Of a DNA stretch of 53,760 nucleotides, positions 1 through 7,364 are shown one piece after another. Source of the stretch: a virus. Both the position numbers and the translations under genes were made by a program. Each line of letters opens with the position of its first letter. The stretch's first letter is position 1. The notes beneath the pieces are model-generated. The model had not been told where the DNA came from, did no database searches, and was given only the letters and a program-made list of their open reading frames with translations. The stretch lies in IMG/VR virus record IMGVR_UViG_3300035698_014126, positions 1 through 53,760 of that record. One strand, written 5' to 3'.

Positions 1-78
1 CGGTTTAAATTTTTAAAGAGTGATGGGGTGAGGTATTTTGTGAATGTGGGGTTGGTGGTTGAACCTGGGAGTAGTTGA
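1..78 (+). CDS. C-terminal end of an unidentified protein (cut by window edge)
   Basis: Frame 1 is open from the first base and ends with TGA at 76-78, giving 25 residues that finish VGLVVEPGSS. It ends 35 bases before the next gene on the same strand, so it is probably the tail of the previous gene in the same operon. Too little is present to assign a family. Confidence 0.5.
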   Translation, partial: RFKFLKSDGVRYFVNVGLVVEPGSS

Positions 79-113
79 TTTTAATTAATTAATAAATATT
101 TAATGGGGGTATT

Positions 114-380
114 ATGAAATGTTCAAAGTGTAAATCAAATTTATTTACAATTGATATTATTTCATGTTGTGACGATTGTGATCAGAATGGAGCATATGAC
201 GAAGAAGCTGGTGAATATGTTTATGATTATAGGATAATCGAAGAAAAAATACTTGAAAGAAACCAGGTGTCAGAAGATGGAGAATGTAAATTTGATACTG
301 CTTTTGGACCAGGTTGTTATATGTTCAGATGTAATAAATGCGGTCATAAAACAAATTTAGCTATGATGGACGGTTGTTAA
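114..380 (+). CDS. small zinc-ribbon-like protein
   Basis: An 88-residue protein with a CSKC pair at residues 3-6, a CCDDC cluster near residue 18 and a CNKC pair near residue 73, a pattern expected for a treble or ribbon zinc site. A strong GGGGG ribosome site lies just upstream of the ATG. It heads a run of short Cys-rich genes in the left arm. The family is not recognised; the metal-binding role is inferred from Cys spacing only. Confidence 0.75.
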   Translation: MKCSKCKSNLFTIDIISCCDDCDQNGAYDEEAGEYVYDYRIIEEKILERNQVSEDGECKFDTAFGPGCYMFRCNKCGHKTNLAMMDGC

Positions 381-399
381 ATCGTAAAGGAAAAATAAC

Positions 400-609
400 A
401 TGTCATTATGTATTCAATGCGGTAGGCCAACGGTTATCATAAAAGATAGAAAAAATATATGTCGCAGTTGCATAAACAAAAATATAAATAATGAAATTGA
501 TATTGCTATTTTTTATATGATGATGGGATATTCACTTGAATTTGCGATATCTGAGTCTGTTGGGTTAAATTATAGCCGCGAAGAAACAACACAAGGGGGT
601 TATGTATGA
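400..609 (+). CDS. small protein with N-terminal zinc finger
   Basis: A 69-residue protein starting with CIQC (residues 4-7) and CRSC (about 21-24), together a four-Cys zinc knuckle, followed by a helical tail. AAAGGA precedes the ATG. Its stop overlaps the start of the next gene in an ATGA arrangement, so the two are probably translationally coupled. Function unknown. Confidence 0.75.
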   Translation: MSLCIQCGRPTVIIKDRKNICRSCINKNINNEIDIAIFYMMMGYSLEFAISESVGLNYSREETTQGGYV

Positions 610-746
610 AAAATTTAATCGGTTTATTCTATTCACTGGCAAGGTCTTTGAATACGGTCAATCATCTTTTTAAAGGTACGATATTAAAAAGGTTGGTAAA
701 TATAGGCATAGGCAGGCTTTTTGTGTCAAAATTATGGAGGAGATGA
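606..746 (+). CDS. small basic phage protein (46 aa)
   Basis: A 46-residue ORF beginning inside the stop of the upstream gene (ATGA overlap) and ending FVSKLWRR. It is very basic and amphipathic with no acidic residues. It resembles, from memory, short Arg-rich phage proteins that end in a K/R-x-W-R pattern and sit among early genes. No function is known to me. The start is supported by the coupled overlap and an upstream GGGGG stretch. Confidence 0.6.
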   Translation: MKNLIGLFYSLARSLNTVNHLFKGTILKRLVNIGIGRLFVSKLWRR

Positions 747-749
747 ACA

Positions 750-1130
750 ATGATAGTAATTAAAAACATTGATTTGTTTGAGATTGCCAGGGAAAGAGTC
801 GAAATTTCAATTAATCAAAAAATATGTGCGTGTGACCCCGGGGCAAAACCAACTTTTAATACAATAGAAAACGAAATTATTAATGGTGAGAGATTCTATT
901 TACCAGACGGTAGAAAAATAATTATCGGGTGGTCGCAACAAGTTAGAGATGCCATTGGTATTCCCCTTACAATATTCGGAAACATGCGAAATGAAATAGA
1001 TGGTATTGAAAAGGAAAAATTTAATCTATCGGTTAGTCTCAGGAAAAGCAAAGCTGAATTGACCACATTTAAAACAATGAATTTTTGGAACAGATTAAAA
1101 TTTTTAATAGGCATCAAAGGAGACAAATAA
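750..1130 (+). CDS. hypothetical phage protein (126 aa)
   Basis: A soluble 126-residue protein. The GGAGGAG within the end of the previous gene is correctly placed as ribosome site. A CAC near residue 26 is the only Cys cluster. The middle (residues 45-65) reads as a small beta region and the C-terminal third is a basic helix. No recognisable domain. It sits within the left-arm early operon. Confidence 0.7.
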   Translation: MIVIKNIDLFEIARERVEISINQKICACDPGAKPTFNTIENEIINGERFYLPDGRKIIIGWSQQVRDAIGIPLTIFGNMRNEIDGIEKEKFNLSVSLRKSKAELTTFKTMNFWNRLKFLIGIKGDK

Positions 1131-1133
1131 ACC

Positions 1134-1331
1134 ATGAGACTTCAAACAGATCCTAATTTCAGAATCCTGAACAATAAAGAGCGAATCCACAAACACGATA
1201 TTATATTTGGCAAAACCACAAAAGGTAATATTGAATGGTGTATGCCGGGTGGGTTAAAAAATAAAAAATGGTTTAAATATGATCCGTTTTCGCCGAGTAT
1301 TGTGATGCGGATGATGGGGAACGGGGTTTGA
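1134..1331 (+). CDS. hypothetical protein (65 aa)
   Basis: A short basic protein rich in Lys and Asn, three bases after the previous gene and preceded by a GGAG ribosome site inside that gene's end. The middle reads GNIEWCMPGGLKNKKWF, a compact beta-like segment. Family not recognised; operon position is the only clue. Confidence 0.6.
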   Translation: MRLQTDPNFRILNNKERIHKHDIIFGKTTKGNIEWCMPGGLKNKKWFKYDPFSPSIVMRMMGNGV

Positions 1332-1348
1332 TAAATAAGGGGAAAATT

Positions 1349-1498
1349 ATGAAAGAAGCTAAGTATTCAGAATTAGAATATTGGGGTTGGGAATGTCCAG
1401 ATTGTCAAAATTGGAATGAAACCCAAGATGATCCATCCTATGATGAATCTATTTTTTGTGATAAATGCGGCCATGAATTTGAACCGATTCAGGAATAA
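1349..1498 (+). CDS. small zinc-ribbon protein (49 aa)
   Basis: A 49-residue acidic ORF with CPDC at residues 16-19 and CDKC at residues 37-40, the two knuckles of a classic zinc ribbon. AAGGGGA lies six bases before the ATG. It is the last gene before the repeat-rich intergenic region. Rubredoxin-like and ribbon-type regulators share this layout; a precise role cannot be given. Confidence 0.7.
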   Translation: MKEAKYSELEYWGWECPDCQNWNETQDDPSYDESIFCDKCGHEFEPIQE

Positions 1499-1519
1499 AA
1501 TGATAAACCTATTCCCAAA

Positions 1520-1610
1520 TGAATCCAATTCACCAAATGAATCCCATTCATTCGGTCTAAATGAATCTAATTTTACAAATAAATCATATTTATTCACTGA
1601 ATCAGATTCA
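1520..1610. repeat. four spaced TGAAT-N3-ATTCA palindromic sites
   Basis: Copies with the arms TGAAT and ATTCA around three variable bases start at 1520, 1538, 1562 (right arm degenerate) and 1598. The start-to-start distances are 18, 24 and 36 bases, all multiples of six. This is a regular array of short inverted repeats, as used by dimeric DNA-binding proteins or replication initiators. It lies immediately upstream of a second repeat set and an AT-rich tract. Confidence 0.6.
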
Positions 1611-1644
1611 TTTAAGGATGGAAATAGGGTTGAAATGGGCTTGA

Positions 1645-1938
1645 AAAGCCCTTTTGCCCTTGGAAAGCCCTGTAAAAGCCCTTTCTTATGCCCTTTCTAA
1701 GTTATTGTTATTATTATATATATTATATATATAGGGTAAAAAGGGCATAATATATATATATAAAGACCTGTATAGGGTGTATATGATATACGTTCACTGT
1801 ATAGAAAAAAAGCCAGTATAAAAGGTTTTGTTATTTGGCCTTTTTTATGCCCGAAACGCCCTTTTTGAAAATTGTGTAATAAAATCAATAACTTATTTTC
1901 TCACTGACAGGGCTTTTTGAATGAAATTTAGGGCATAA
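1645..1938. repeat. candidate replication origin: mirrored boxes around an AT-rich tract
   Basis: This gene-free stretch holds AAAGCCCT boxes at 1645, 1664 and 1675, TTATGCCC at 1686, GGGCATAA at 1743, TTATGCCC at 1845, GGGCATAA at 1931 and the reverse AGGGCTTT at 1909. The 1686 and 1739-1750 boxes form an 11-12 bp inverted repeat whose loop (1697-1738) is almost pure A/T. Further AT-rich DNA follows to about 1800. Repeat boxes flanking an easily melted tract, next to primase genes, fit a phage origin, but an intergenic regulatory region is also possible. No gene is visible between 1499 and 2111. Confidence 0.5.
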
Positions 1939-1986
1939 CGATTAAGTAGTTGAAATTATAGGATAAATTTTTAATAGAAAAAAGGC

Positions 1987-2015
1987 TTGACTTTATGTTG
2001 TTTTTTATTTACAAA
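1987..2015 (+). promoter_or_regulatory. probable sigma-70-type promoter for the HNH/AP2 genes
   Basis: TTGACT at 1987 is followed after 17 bases by TACAAA at 2010. The spacing is ideal but the -10 box is weak. It points at the gene beginning at 2112, and supports that start over upstream in-frame ATGs. Confidence 0.35.
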
Positions 2016-2111
2016 TTAATATGTGAGGAGGCGGCGGCCCTTATCTGTATCTCAGCAGGACTCACATTTCATATCTTTAAATCTGAGATAATAACTATGA
2101 GAGGTTATCCT

Positions 2112-2690
2112 ATGCAAAGAAGATTCACCACAAAAGATTTAACTCAGAAAAAATTAAAAGAAAATCTTATTTATGATCCAGAAATTGGTATTTGGATTTG
2201 GAAAAATCCAAGCAATATTAAAATGAAAAATGGTGGTGGTGTTGCAGGAAATATTGATAAAGCTGGATATCGTTCAATATGTATAAATGGAAAACCTTTT
2301 CGTTCCGGTAGGCTTGTATTTCTTTATATGCTCGGATATTTTCCAAAATATGACGTTGATCATAAAAACAGAATTCGTGATGATGATAGGTGGGAAAATT
2401 TAAGAGAGATTACTAATCGTTGTAATGCAATGAATACAGGTGTTCGTAAAAAAAGTATATCAGGCATTAAAGGTGTTCAATGGGACAAAAGACAAAAATC
2501 ATGGAGAATTACTATCACGATTAATGGAAAGCTAAAAAGAAAAAGAACAAAACATCTGCATGATGCAGCCAGGATAAGATTTGAATTTGAAAAAAAATAT
2601 AATTTTTTAAAATATGATCCCAATAGCAGTGCCTTTAGATATTTGAAAGAAAATAATTTATTACAAAAAAAAGACAAGGAATATCTATAA
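2112..2690 (+). CDS. HNH homing endonuclease with C-terminal AP2 DNA-binding domain
   Basis: A 192-residue protein. The central segment with YDVDHKNR then a WENLREITNRCNAMN stretch is the HNH_3-type nuclease core (metal-binding D-H plus downstream N). The C-terminal part from about residue 115, SGIKGVQWDKRQKSWRITI, is an AP2-type DNA-binding domain. This HNH+AP2 pair is typical of free-standing phage homing endonucleases. The ATG at 2112 has AGAGG seven bases upstream; the longer frame from 1995 would run through the promoter and lacks a site. It overlaps the next AP2 gene by one base (TAATG). Confidence 0.85.
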   Translation: MQRRFTTKDLTQKKLKENLIYDPEIGIWIWKNPSNIKMKNGGGVAGNIDKAGYRSICINGKPFRSGRLVFLYMLGYFPKYDVDHKNRIRDDDRWENLREITNRCNAMNTGVRKKSISGIKGVQWDKRQKSWRITITINGKLKRKRTKHLHDAARIRFEFEKKYNFLKYDPNSSAFRYLKENNLLQKKDKEYL

Positions 2691-3175
2691 TGCTAATCAT
2701 AAGAAAAATAAAAAGCAACAATTCTTCAACCATCACTGGTGTGTCATTCAGCAAAAAAAAGCAAAAATGGATTGCTACATTTACGTCAAATAAGAAAAAA
2801 CACCAATCAAAATATTATGAGCATTTTATCACGGCTGTTATAGTGAGGGCTAAATTTGAAAAAGAATTTGGGTCTTATCTTGACAGCGAACATAGCCCGG
2901 CCCAGCAATACATAAAATTGAAAAATGATTCTAAAAAATTGATTGATAATTTTATAGAGGAAAAATGTGTACAGGGATATACTGAAGACATTAAATTTTT
3001 AACTCCTGAGAATGTGATTTATGATCATTTCAGGAAATATTGTATTGACCAAATCCATATTGATCCTGACAAGGTTTTGACTGAAAAGCAGTTCTTTGAT
3101 TTTGCGTTAATCTTTTTTTCACTTGAATTTGATAAGGGTATTCCGTCTTATTTGCATATTGATTTTAAGGATTGA
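2690..3175 (+). CDS. AP2-domain protein, nuclease-less relative of the upstream gene
   Basis: A 161-residue protein. Residues 10-60 (TGVSFSKKKQKWIATF and the following helix with AKFEKEFG) closely match the AP2 part of the preceding gene (KGVQWDKRQKSWRITI, RFEFEKKY), so it is probably a duplicate of that domain. The C-terminal 100 residues are helical and unrecognised, and there is no HNH motif. It may act as a DNA-binding partner or be a decayed mobile gene. Confidence 0.75.
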   Translation: MLIIRKIKSNNSSTITGVSFSKKKQKWIATFTSNKKKHQSKYYEHFITAVIVRAKFEKEFGSYLDSEHSPAQQYIKLKNDSKKLIDNFIEEKCVQGYTEDIKFLTPENVIYDHFRKYCIDQIHIDPDKVLTEKQFFDFALIFFSLEFDKGIPSYLHIDFKD

Positions 3176-3178
3176 TCA

Positions 3179-4309
3179 ATGGATGAAAATACACATAAAT
3201 TTAATTATAAATGGAAACTATCAGATGGTTATCCGGCCCCCGGGATAGAATATCACGGTGCCAAGGTCTTTTCCTGTTTCTCATGTGGTGGTGGTTCAAC
3301 AATGGGTTATAAGCTGGCTGGGTTTGATGTGATAGGATTTAACGAAATAGACCATAGGATGGCAAAATGTTATATTGCAAACCATAATCCAAAATTTAAA
3401 TATATTGAACCTATCCAGGATTTCAAAAACCGTGATGACTTACCAGAAGAATTATACAATCTTGATGTTCTTGATGGATCACCACCATGTTCAAGTTTTT
3501 CAATGGCCGGCAACCGAGAAAAAGACTGGGGCAAGAAAAAGAAATTCAGGGAAGGTCAACAGAAACAGGTATTAGATACATTGTTCTTTGATTTCCTTGA
3601 CGTTGTTAAAAAATTAAAACCAAAAGTCGTGCTATGCGAAAATGTCAAAGGGTTGCTGCTTGGTAATGCTGCTGAATACTTTGGCGCTGTTATGACAAGA
3701 TTTAAAAAGATCGGATATAATGTTGGTTACAGGCTCTTGGATGCTTCCAAAATGGGTGTACCGCAAAAACGACAACGAGTGTTCATCTATGCAGTTAGAA
3801 ACGATTTATTGAAGCGTTTAAAGACTTGTGATTTGTTTGGCGTTGAACCTGAATTAAATCTTGATTTTTATGAAAAAGATATACCATTTAAAAAAATAAA
3901 AAGCGATGGTAAAAGAAAACCAATTCAAGATGCTATAAGGGATTCTTATCAATACTATTTAGATAATAATAATGCAGATTTCGCAAAATATTTTGAAATT
4001 ATGGAAGGGAAAAGAAAATATTTTAATACCAGATTAATTTTCAATAATGATGTTTGTTCAACTATTAAAGGAGATTGTACCCATGTAATAGAGGGCGAGT
4101 CAGCCTATATAAATAGAAAAGAAGTGATAAAAGCAGGGTCATTTCCAGGTGATTATGATTTTAAAACGAATAAATATGACTATATCGTCGGAATGTCAGT
4201 TCCACCAGTAATGACAGCACAAATAGCACACAGAATAAAAGAACAGTGGCTGGATAAAATAAATAAATCAGTTACAAAATTTAATTTATTCAAGGTAAAT
4301 AATACATGA
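3179..4309 (+). CDS. dcm: DNA (cytosine-5)-methyltransferase
   Basis: A 376-residue C5-cytosine methyltransferase that transfers a methyl group from AdoMet to cytosine. Visible motifs in order: motif I variant VFSCFSCGGGSTMGYKLAGF (about 30-50), motif IV with catalytic Cys GSPPCSSFSMAG (about 100-112), motif VI LCENVKG (about 151), motif VIII PQKRQRVF (about 196), and C-terminal MTAQIAHRIKEQWL (motif X region). Motif I departs from the usual FxGxG. No restriction enzyme is adjacent, so it is probably a self-protection orphan enzyme. It overlaps the primase gene (ATGA). Confidence 0.9.
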   Translation: MDENTHKFNYKWKLSDGYPAPGIEYHGAKVFSCFSCGGGSTMGYKLAGFDVIGFNEIDHRMAKCYIANHNPKFKYIEPIQDFKNRDDLPEELYNLDVLDGSPPCSSFSMAGNREKDWGKKKKFREGQQKQVLDTLFFDFLDVVKKLKPKVVLCENVKGLLLGNAAEYFGAVMTRFKKIGYNVGYRLLDASKMGVPQKRQRVFIYAVRNDLLKRLKTCDLFGVEPELNLDFYEKDIPFKKIKSDGKRKPIQDAIRDSYQYYLDNNNADFAKYFEIMEGKRKYFNTRLIFNNDVCSTIKGDCTHVIEGESAYINRKEVIKAGSFPGDYDFKTNKYDYIVGMSVPPVMTAQIAHRIKEQWLDKINKSVTKFNLFKVNNT

Positions 4310-5019
4310 CCATCCTCGATCTAATATCAAGCGAAACAAATTTGATTTTCAAAAAGAAATCATCAAAAGAATGGGGCGGGCCTTGCTTTATGCCAGGTTG
4401 TGGTGGTGTTGATCGTTTTTCTATCTTACCTGATCAAGATAAATTTATTTGCCGTAAATGCAGGGTTGTCGGAGACTCAATAACCTTCATAATGAAATTT
4501 CACAACAAAACATATTTCCAGGCCTGCACTCAATTAAACATAACCCCGAACATCCAATATAAATCACTCAACTCAGCAACCGAAAAACCAAATCAGAATG
4601 AAATTGTATGGAAACCACGTGAAATAACATATCCGAATAATCAATGGCAAACCAAGGCTGAAGCATTCCTATTTGAATCCTACAAATTTTTATTATCCAA
4701 ATCGGGAAAATCATACCGACATTGGTTGAATAAACGGGGGATTAATAATGACACAATCAAAAAAAATAGAATCGGTTACAATAGGTCAAATATTAATTTT
4801 TCACTTGAAAGCTGGGGATTGATACCCGAAAAACCCAAAACAAATAAGAAAGAGGGTGTATGGCTGCCTGAAGGTTTGTTATTGCCGACTTGGATGGATA
4901 AAAAACTAATTGGATTAAGAATAAGAAGATTTGAACCTGACATACAAAATCGGTTTGTTGTGGTGACCGGATCTTATTCTGGACCTATTGATCATGATGA
5001 GGTTGATGGTTTATCTTGA
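4306..5019 (+). CDS. primase, N-terminal part (CHC2-type zinc-binding domain), split gene
   Basis: A 237-residue protein. Residues 23-60 hold the zinc-binding fold (GPCFMPGCGGVDRFS and FICRKCRVVGD: C-x4-C then C-x2-C) typical of phage DnaG-type primases. A helical linker follows, then a beta region ending RFVVVTGSYSG. The full family continues directly from that GSS-type turn into the TOPRIM domain, which here lies 900 bases downstream at 5915. The final residues after the turn and the stop at 5017-5019 look like read-out into inserted sequence. It may work as a two-subunit primase or be inactivated. Confidence 0.8.
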   Translation: MTILDLISSETNLIFKKKSSKEWGGPCFMPGCGGVDRFSILPDQDKFICRKCRVVGDSITFIMKFHNKTYFQACTQLNITPNIQYKSLNSATEKPNQNEIVWKPREITYPNNQWQTKAEAFLFESYKFLLSKSGKSYRHWLNKRGINNDTIKKNRIGYNRSNINFSLESWGLIPEKPKTNKKEGVWLPEGLLLPTWMDKKLIGLRIRRFEPDIQNRFVVVTGSYSGPIDHDEVDGLS

Positions 5020-5051
5020 CTTTGTTGTTAAATTTATAAAGGAGGCGCAAA

Positions 5052-5903
5052 ATGTATGCACATCAAATAATTGATGATTTGAAAAAAGATATGCCTAAAA
5101 ATAATTCAGAATATATTAAAGCATGCTCAAAGATAATTGAGACAATTAACGATTCACAAAAATTTTATATAGGTGAAGTAGATAAGCAAGGTATTATTGA
5201 AAAGTATACAGGAAAGCAATTATTTAATGATCCTGATCAATCGTTTATAAAATTTCCATATGAAAAAACATGGATAGATTGGCAAGATTGTAGCAAATAT
5301 CCAGATATGGATTATCAAAAAGATAAAATATATATTAAAAAGCTTGGAGCATTAATTGTCACTCTTAGCAATAAATATCATAATATATTTTTATTTAATT
5401 ATCTTAAAACACTTAATAGATGGATTTTATTGCCTATTTTTTTTAATCTTTATTATGATGAAGAGGTATGTAATTTTTTAACTCAATCAGCACATTTAAA
5501 TTATTTAAATAGTATTGGGAAAAAAAGAATAAAAGTTATGACAGAAGAAGCAACCAGGGAGCTAACCACAATAAATTTATTTATTGATTTACTTAATTGC
5601 AAAAATATAACCACTATAGACAATCCACCACCTAAAAAACTAAACAAAAAACGTATAAAAAATAATAAACAACCTCTTTTCACATTTAAAACCCTTATCA
5701 TCAAGCCTACCGGTAAAAAACAAAAATCAACTCCAAGAGGATTATGGGAGAATAGAGTTCATCTTTGTCGTGGTCATTTCAAAGAATTCACAAAAGAAAA
5801 TCCTCTTTTTGGAAAACATACCGGAAGATATTGGTGGCAACCTTCAGCCCGTGGCAATAGTAGCAAGGGCGTTATTGAAAAGGATTATACTTTTGAAACT
5901 TGA
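5052..5903 (+). CDS. phage protein of unknown function inserted into the primase gene
   Basis: A 283-residue protein with its own AAAGGAGG ribosome site five bases before the ATG. The last 50 residues, RVHLCRGHFKEFT then PLFGKHTGRYWWQPSARG and KDYTF, form a conserved ending that I recognise from uncharacterised phage and prophage proteins with variable N-termini. No HNH, GIY-YIG or LAGLIDADG motif is visible, so it is not an evident homing nuclease. Its AT-rich body differs from the flanking primase halves, supporting insertion. Confidence 0.75.
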   Translation: MYAHQIIDDLKKDMPKNNSEYIKACSKIIETINDSQKFYIGEVDKQGIIEKYTGKQLFNDPDQSFIKFPYEKTWIDWQDCSKYPDMDYQKDKIYIKKLGALIVTLSNKYHNIFLFNYLKTLNRWILLPIFFNLYYDEEVCNFLTQSAHLNYLNSIGKKRIKVMTEEATRELTTINLFIDLLNCKNITTIDNPPPKKLNKKRIKNNKQPLFTFKTLIIKPTGKKQKSTPRGLWENRVHLCRGHFKEFTKENPLFGKHTGRYWWQPSARGNSSKGVIEKDYTFET

Positions 5904-5914
5904 AATGGAATTAA

Positions 5915-6592
5915 ATGAATAAGCCATACATAGTAGTGGAAAGCACCCTGGATGGAATCCTATTGCATCAGGAATTAAGTGATATATTCAAAGTCTATTC
6001 ATTAGGAAGTGCCCAGGCAAGACCGAATAAGGATATGCACGAATATATTAAAAATCATCCAGGAATTATCAGCCTTGATGATGACATGGCTGGCCACACA
6101 GAAGAACAATGGTGGACGAATCAATACAAAACATGTATTCCACTATATCTTGAATTTGGCAAAGATCCTGGCGAGGCTTTTGAAGCTGGTGAAAATATCA
6201 GGGCCTGGGGTATTGACGGGCTTAATAGGTTAAAAAAAGCGTTTCCAGGTGGTGATGATAAGATTGTGAAAAGTGATAATAGCAAAACTGAAAGCTTTAA
6301 AAATGAAGTTTATCAGGATTTTGATAAAAATAAACCAGTATCAAAACCAATATCAACACCTATTCTTGACCCGGTATTTATCCCTGACCCGGCTTTAATC
6401 CCATCAATCCCAATATCAAAAGTCTGTATTCATAATAAATTTTGTCAATCACTAAAAAGCAATATTTGTTTAATTGACAACATAAATATCTATGATGACG
6501 ATAAACAATGTCCCAAGGAGCAATGGTCAAAATTTGTTCATGCCGGCGGGGTTGTCACGGAAATTATATTAGGTGTTGGGGTTCGGAAATGA
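5915..6592 (+). CDS. primase, C-terminal part (TOPRIM domain) with Cys-rich tail, split gene
   Basis: A 225-residue protein. It opens directly with the TOPRIM core: YIVVESTLDGILL (conserved Glu), SLGSAQARP, then ISLDDDMAGH (conserved Asp pair) and GKDPGEAF, about residues 5-100. The zinc-finger half lies before the inserted gene at 5052. A Pro-rich linker (about 145-170) leads to a tail with CIHNKFCQ, NICL and QCPKEQW. The ribosome site is weak, as expected if the start was created by the insertion. Confidence 0.8.
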   Translation: MNKPYIVVESTLDGILLHQELSDIFKVYSLGSAQARPNKDMHEYIKNHPGIISLDDDMAGHTEEQWWTNQYKTCIPLYLEFGKDPGEAFEAGENIRAWGIDGLNRLKKAFPGGDDKIVKSDNSKTESFKNEVYQDFDKNKPVSKPISTPILDPVFIPDPALIPSIPISKVCIHNKFCQSLKSNICLIDNINIYDDDKQCPKEQWSKFVHAGGVVTEIILGVGVRK

Positions 6593-6649
6593 TTGAATGA
6601 TAGTAAATAAAAAAAGCAGTATATTAAAAAAAATATAATGGGAGGACGT

Positions 6650-6835
6650 ATGAAACAAGAAGATATAAATAACCTAATAGCTAAAAATCCATCTCCTGAA
6701 GCAGAAATAAACAGCCGACCAACCTATGGTTTTTCAAAAGAATTTATTATAAAAACGGTTGATAATCTTTTTCATAAATATGCAAGTGATTTCAGACAAG
6801 ATGCCAAAGAAGATTTAAAAAAATTATTAAAATAA
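6650..6835 (+). CDS. small hypothetical protein (61 aa)
   Basis: A short helical protein starting MKQEDINNL. I place the start at 6650 because the GGGAGG four bases before it is an excellent ribosome site; the in-frame ATG at 6638 would contain that site. It ends in a Lys-rich helix. No family recognised. Confidence 0.65.
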   Translation: MKQEDINNLIAKNPSPEAEINSRPTYGFSKEFIIKTVDNLFHKYASDFRQDAKEDLKKLLK

Positions 6836-6855
6836 TTAAAGGAGAATAACAACCC

Positions 6856-7065
6856 ATGAACTGTAACAACATTATCTGTCAACACTACAATTCAGAATAT
6901 ACCAACAATTGCCAAAACCTAAAAATCACAAATACAGCAACTTGTCCAGGTGCAATTTTTATAAAAAACTGTTCTACCTGTGGAAAGTTTCTGCAATATG
7001 GTGGTGGGTGCCAAGATGATATTAAACTGTGTACGGATGATAATTTTTCCAGGTGGGAGGTGTGA
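6856..7065 (+). CDS. Cys-rich small protein, probable zinc binder
   Basis: A 69-residue protein with eight cysteines: an N-terminal C-x4-CQH unit, NCQNL, TCPGA, and a second unit CSTCGKF, GGGCQ, LCTDD. AAAGGAG precedes the ATG. Its C-x-H unit and CP motif resemble the tail of the TOPRIM primase half upstream, suggesting a shared small metal-binding module. Function unknown. Confidence 0.7.
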   Translation: MNCNNIICQHYNSEYTNNCQNLKITNTATCPGAIFIKNCSTCGKFLQYGGGCQDDIKLCTDDNFSRWEV

Positions 7066-7069
7066 TAAG

Positions 7070-7312
7070 ATGAAATCAATTATCACAACCCTATTCTTCC
7101 TATCCCTATCCATTTTCCTGACCTGGCAATATTATCCAAAAACAACCACCATACCAACCGCCAATATCAAACTTGAACCTGAACAAAAATTAGTCAAGCA
7201 CGAATTGATGAAAAAATATATGCCGATTGAGTTTGATTTTTATGATGAGGATGTTGTATGGAAAGTTACAGATAGAAATTTAATGAAAAAAATAGGAAAT
7301 ATCAATAAATAA
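7070..7312 (+). CDS. small membrane-anchored protein
   Basis: An 80-residue protein with an N-terminal hydrophobic segment (ITTLFFLSLSIFLTW, residues 4-18) followed by a hydrophilic, acidic C-terminal part. GGAGG nine bases upstream fixes the ATG at 7070 rather than the longer frame from 6980. It probably sits in the inner membrane by a signal anchor. No family assigned. Confidence 0.65.
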   Translation: MKSIITTLFFLSLSIFLTWQYYPKTTTIPTANIKLEPEQKLVKHELMKKYMPIEFDFYDEDVVWKVTDRNLMKKIGNINK

Positions 7313-7364
7313 TAATTAATTAATAATCAATCAAGAATTAATCAATAATCAAAGGGGAAAAATT

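Noticed and set aside
1416-1700. 94-residue + strand frame rich in Asn/Ser repeats
   Set aside because: It overlaps the zinc-ribbon gene in another frame, lacks a ribosome site, and its repeats are explained by the spaced palindromic DNA sites.
1697-1888. 63-residue - strand frame in the origin-like region
   Set aside because: It is read from TA repeats and boxes and has no ribosome site.
5020-5914. Group I or II intron splitting the primase
   Set aside because: Only 32 and 11 bases lie outside the inserted ORF, there is no intron core visible, and the ORF has its own ribosome site and no homing-nuclease motif.
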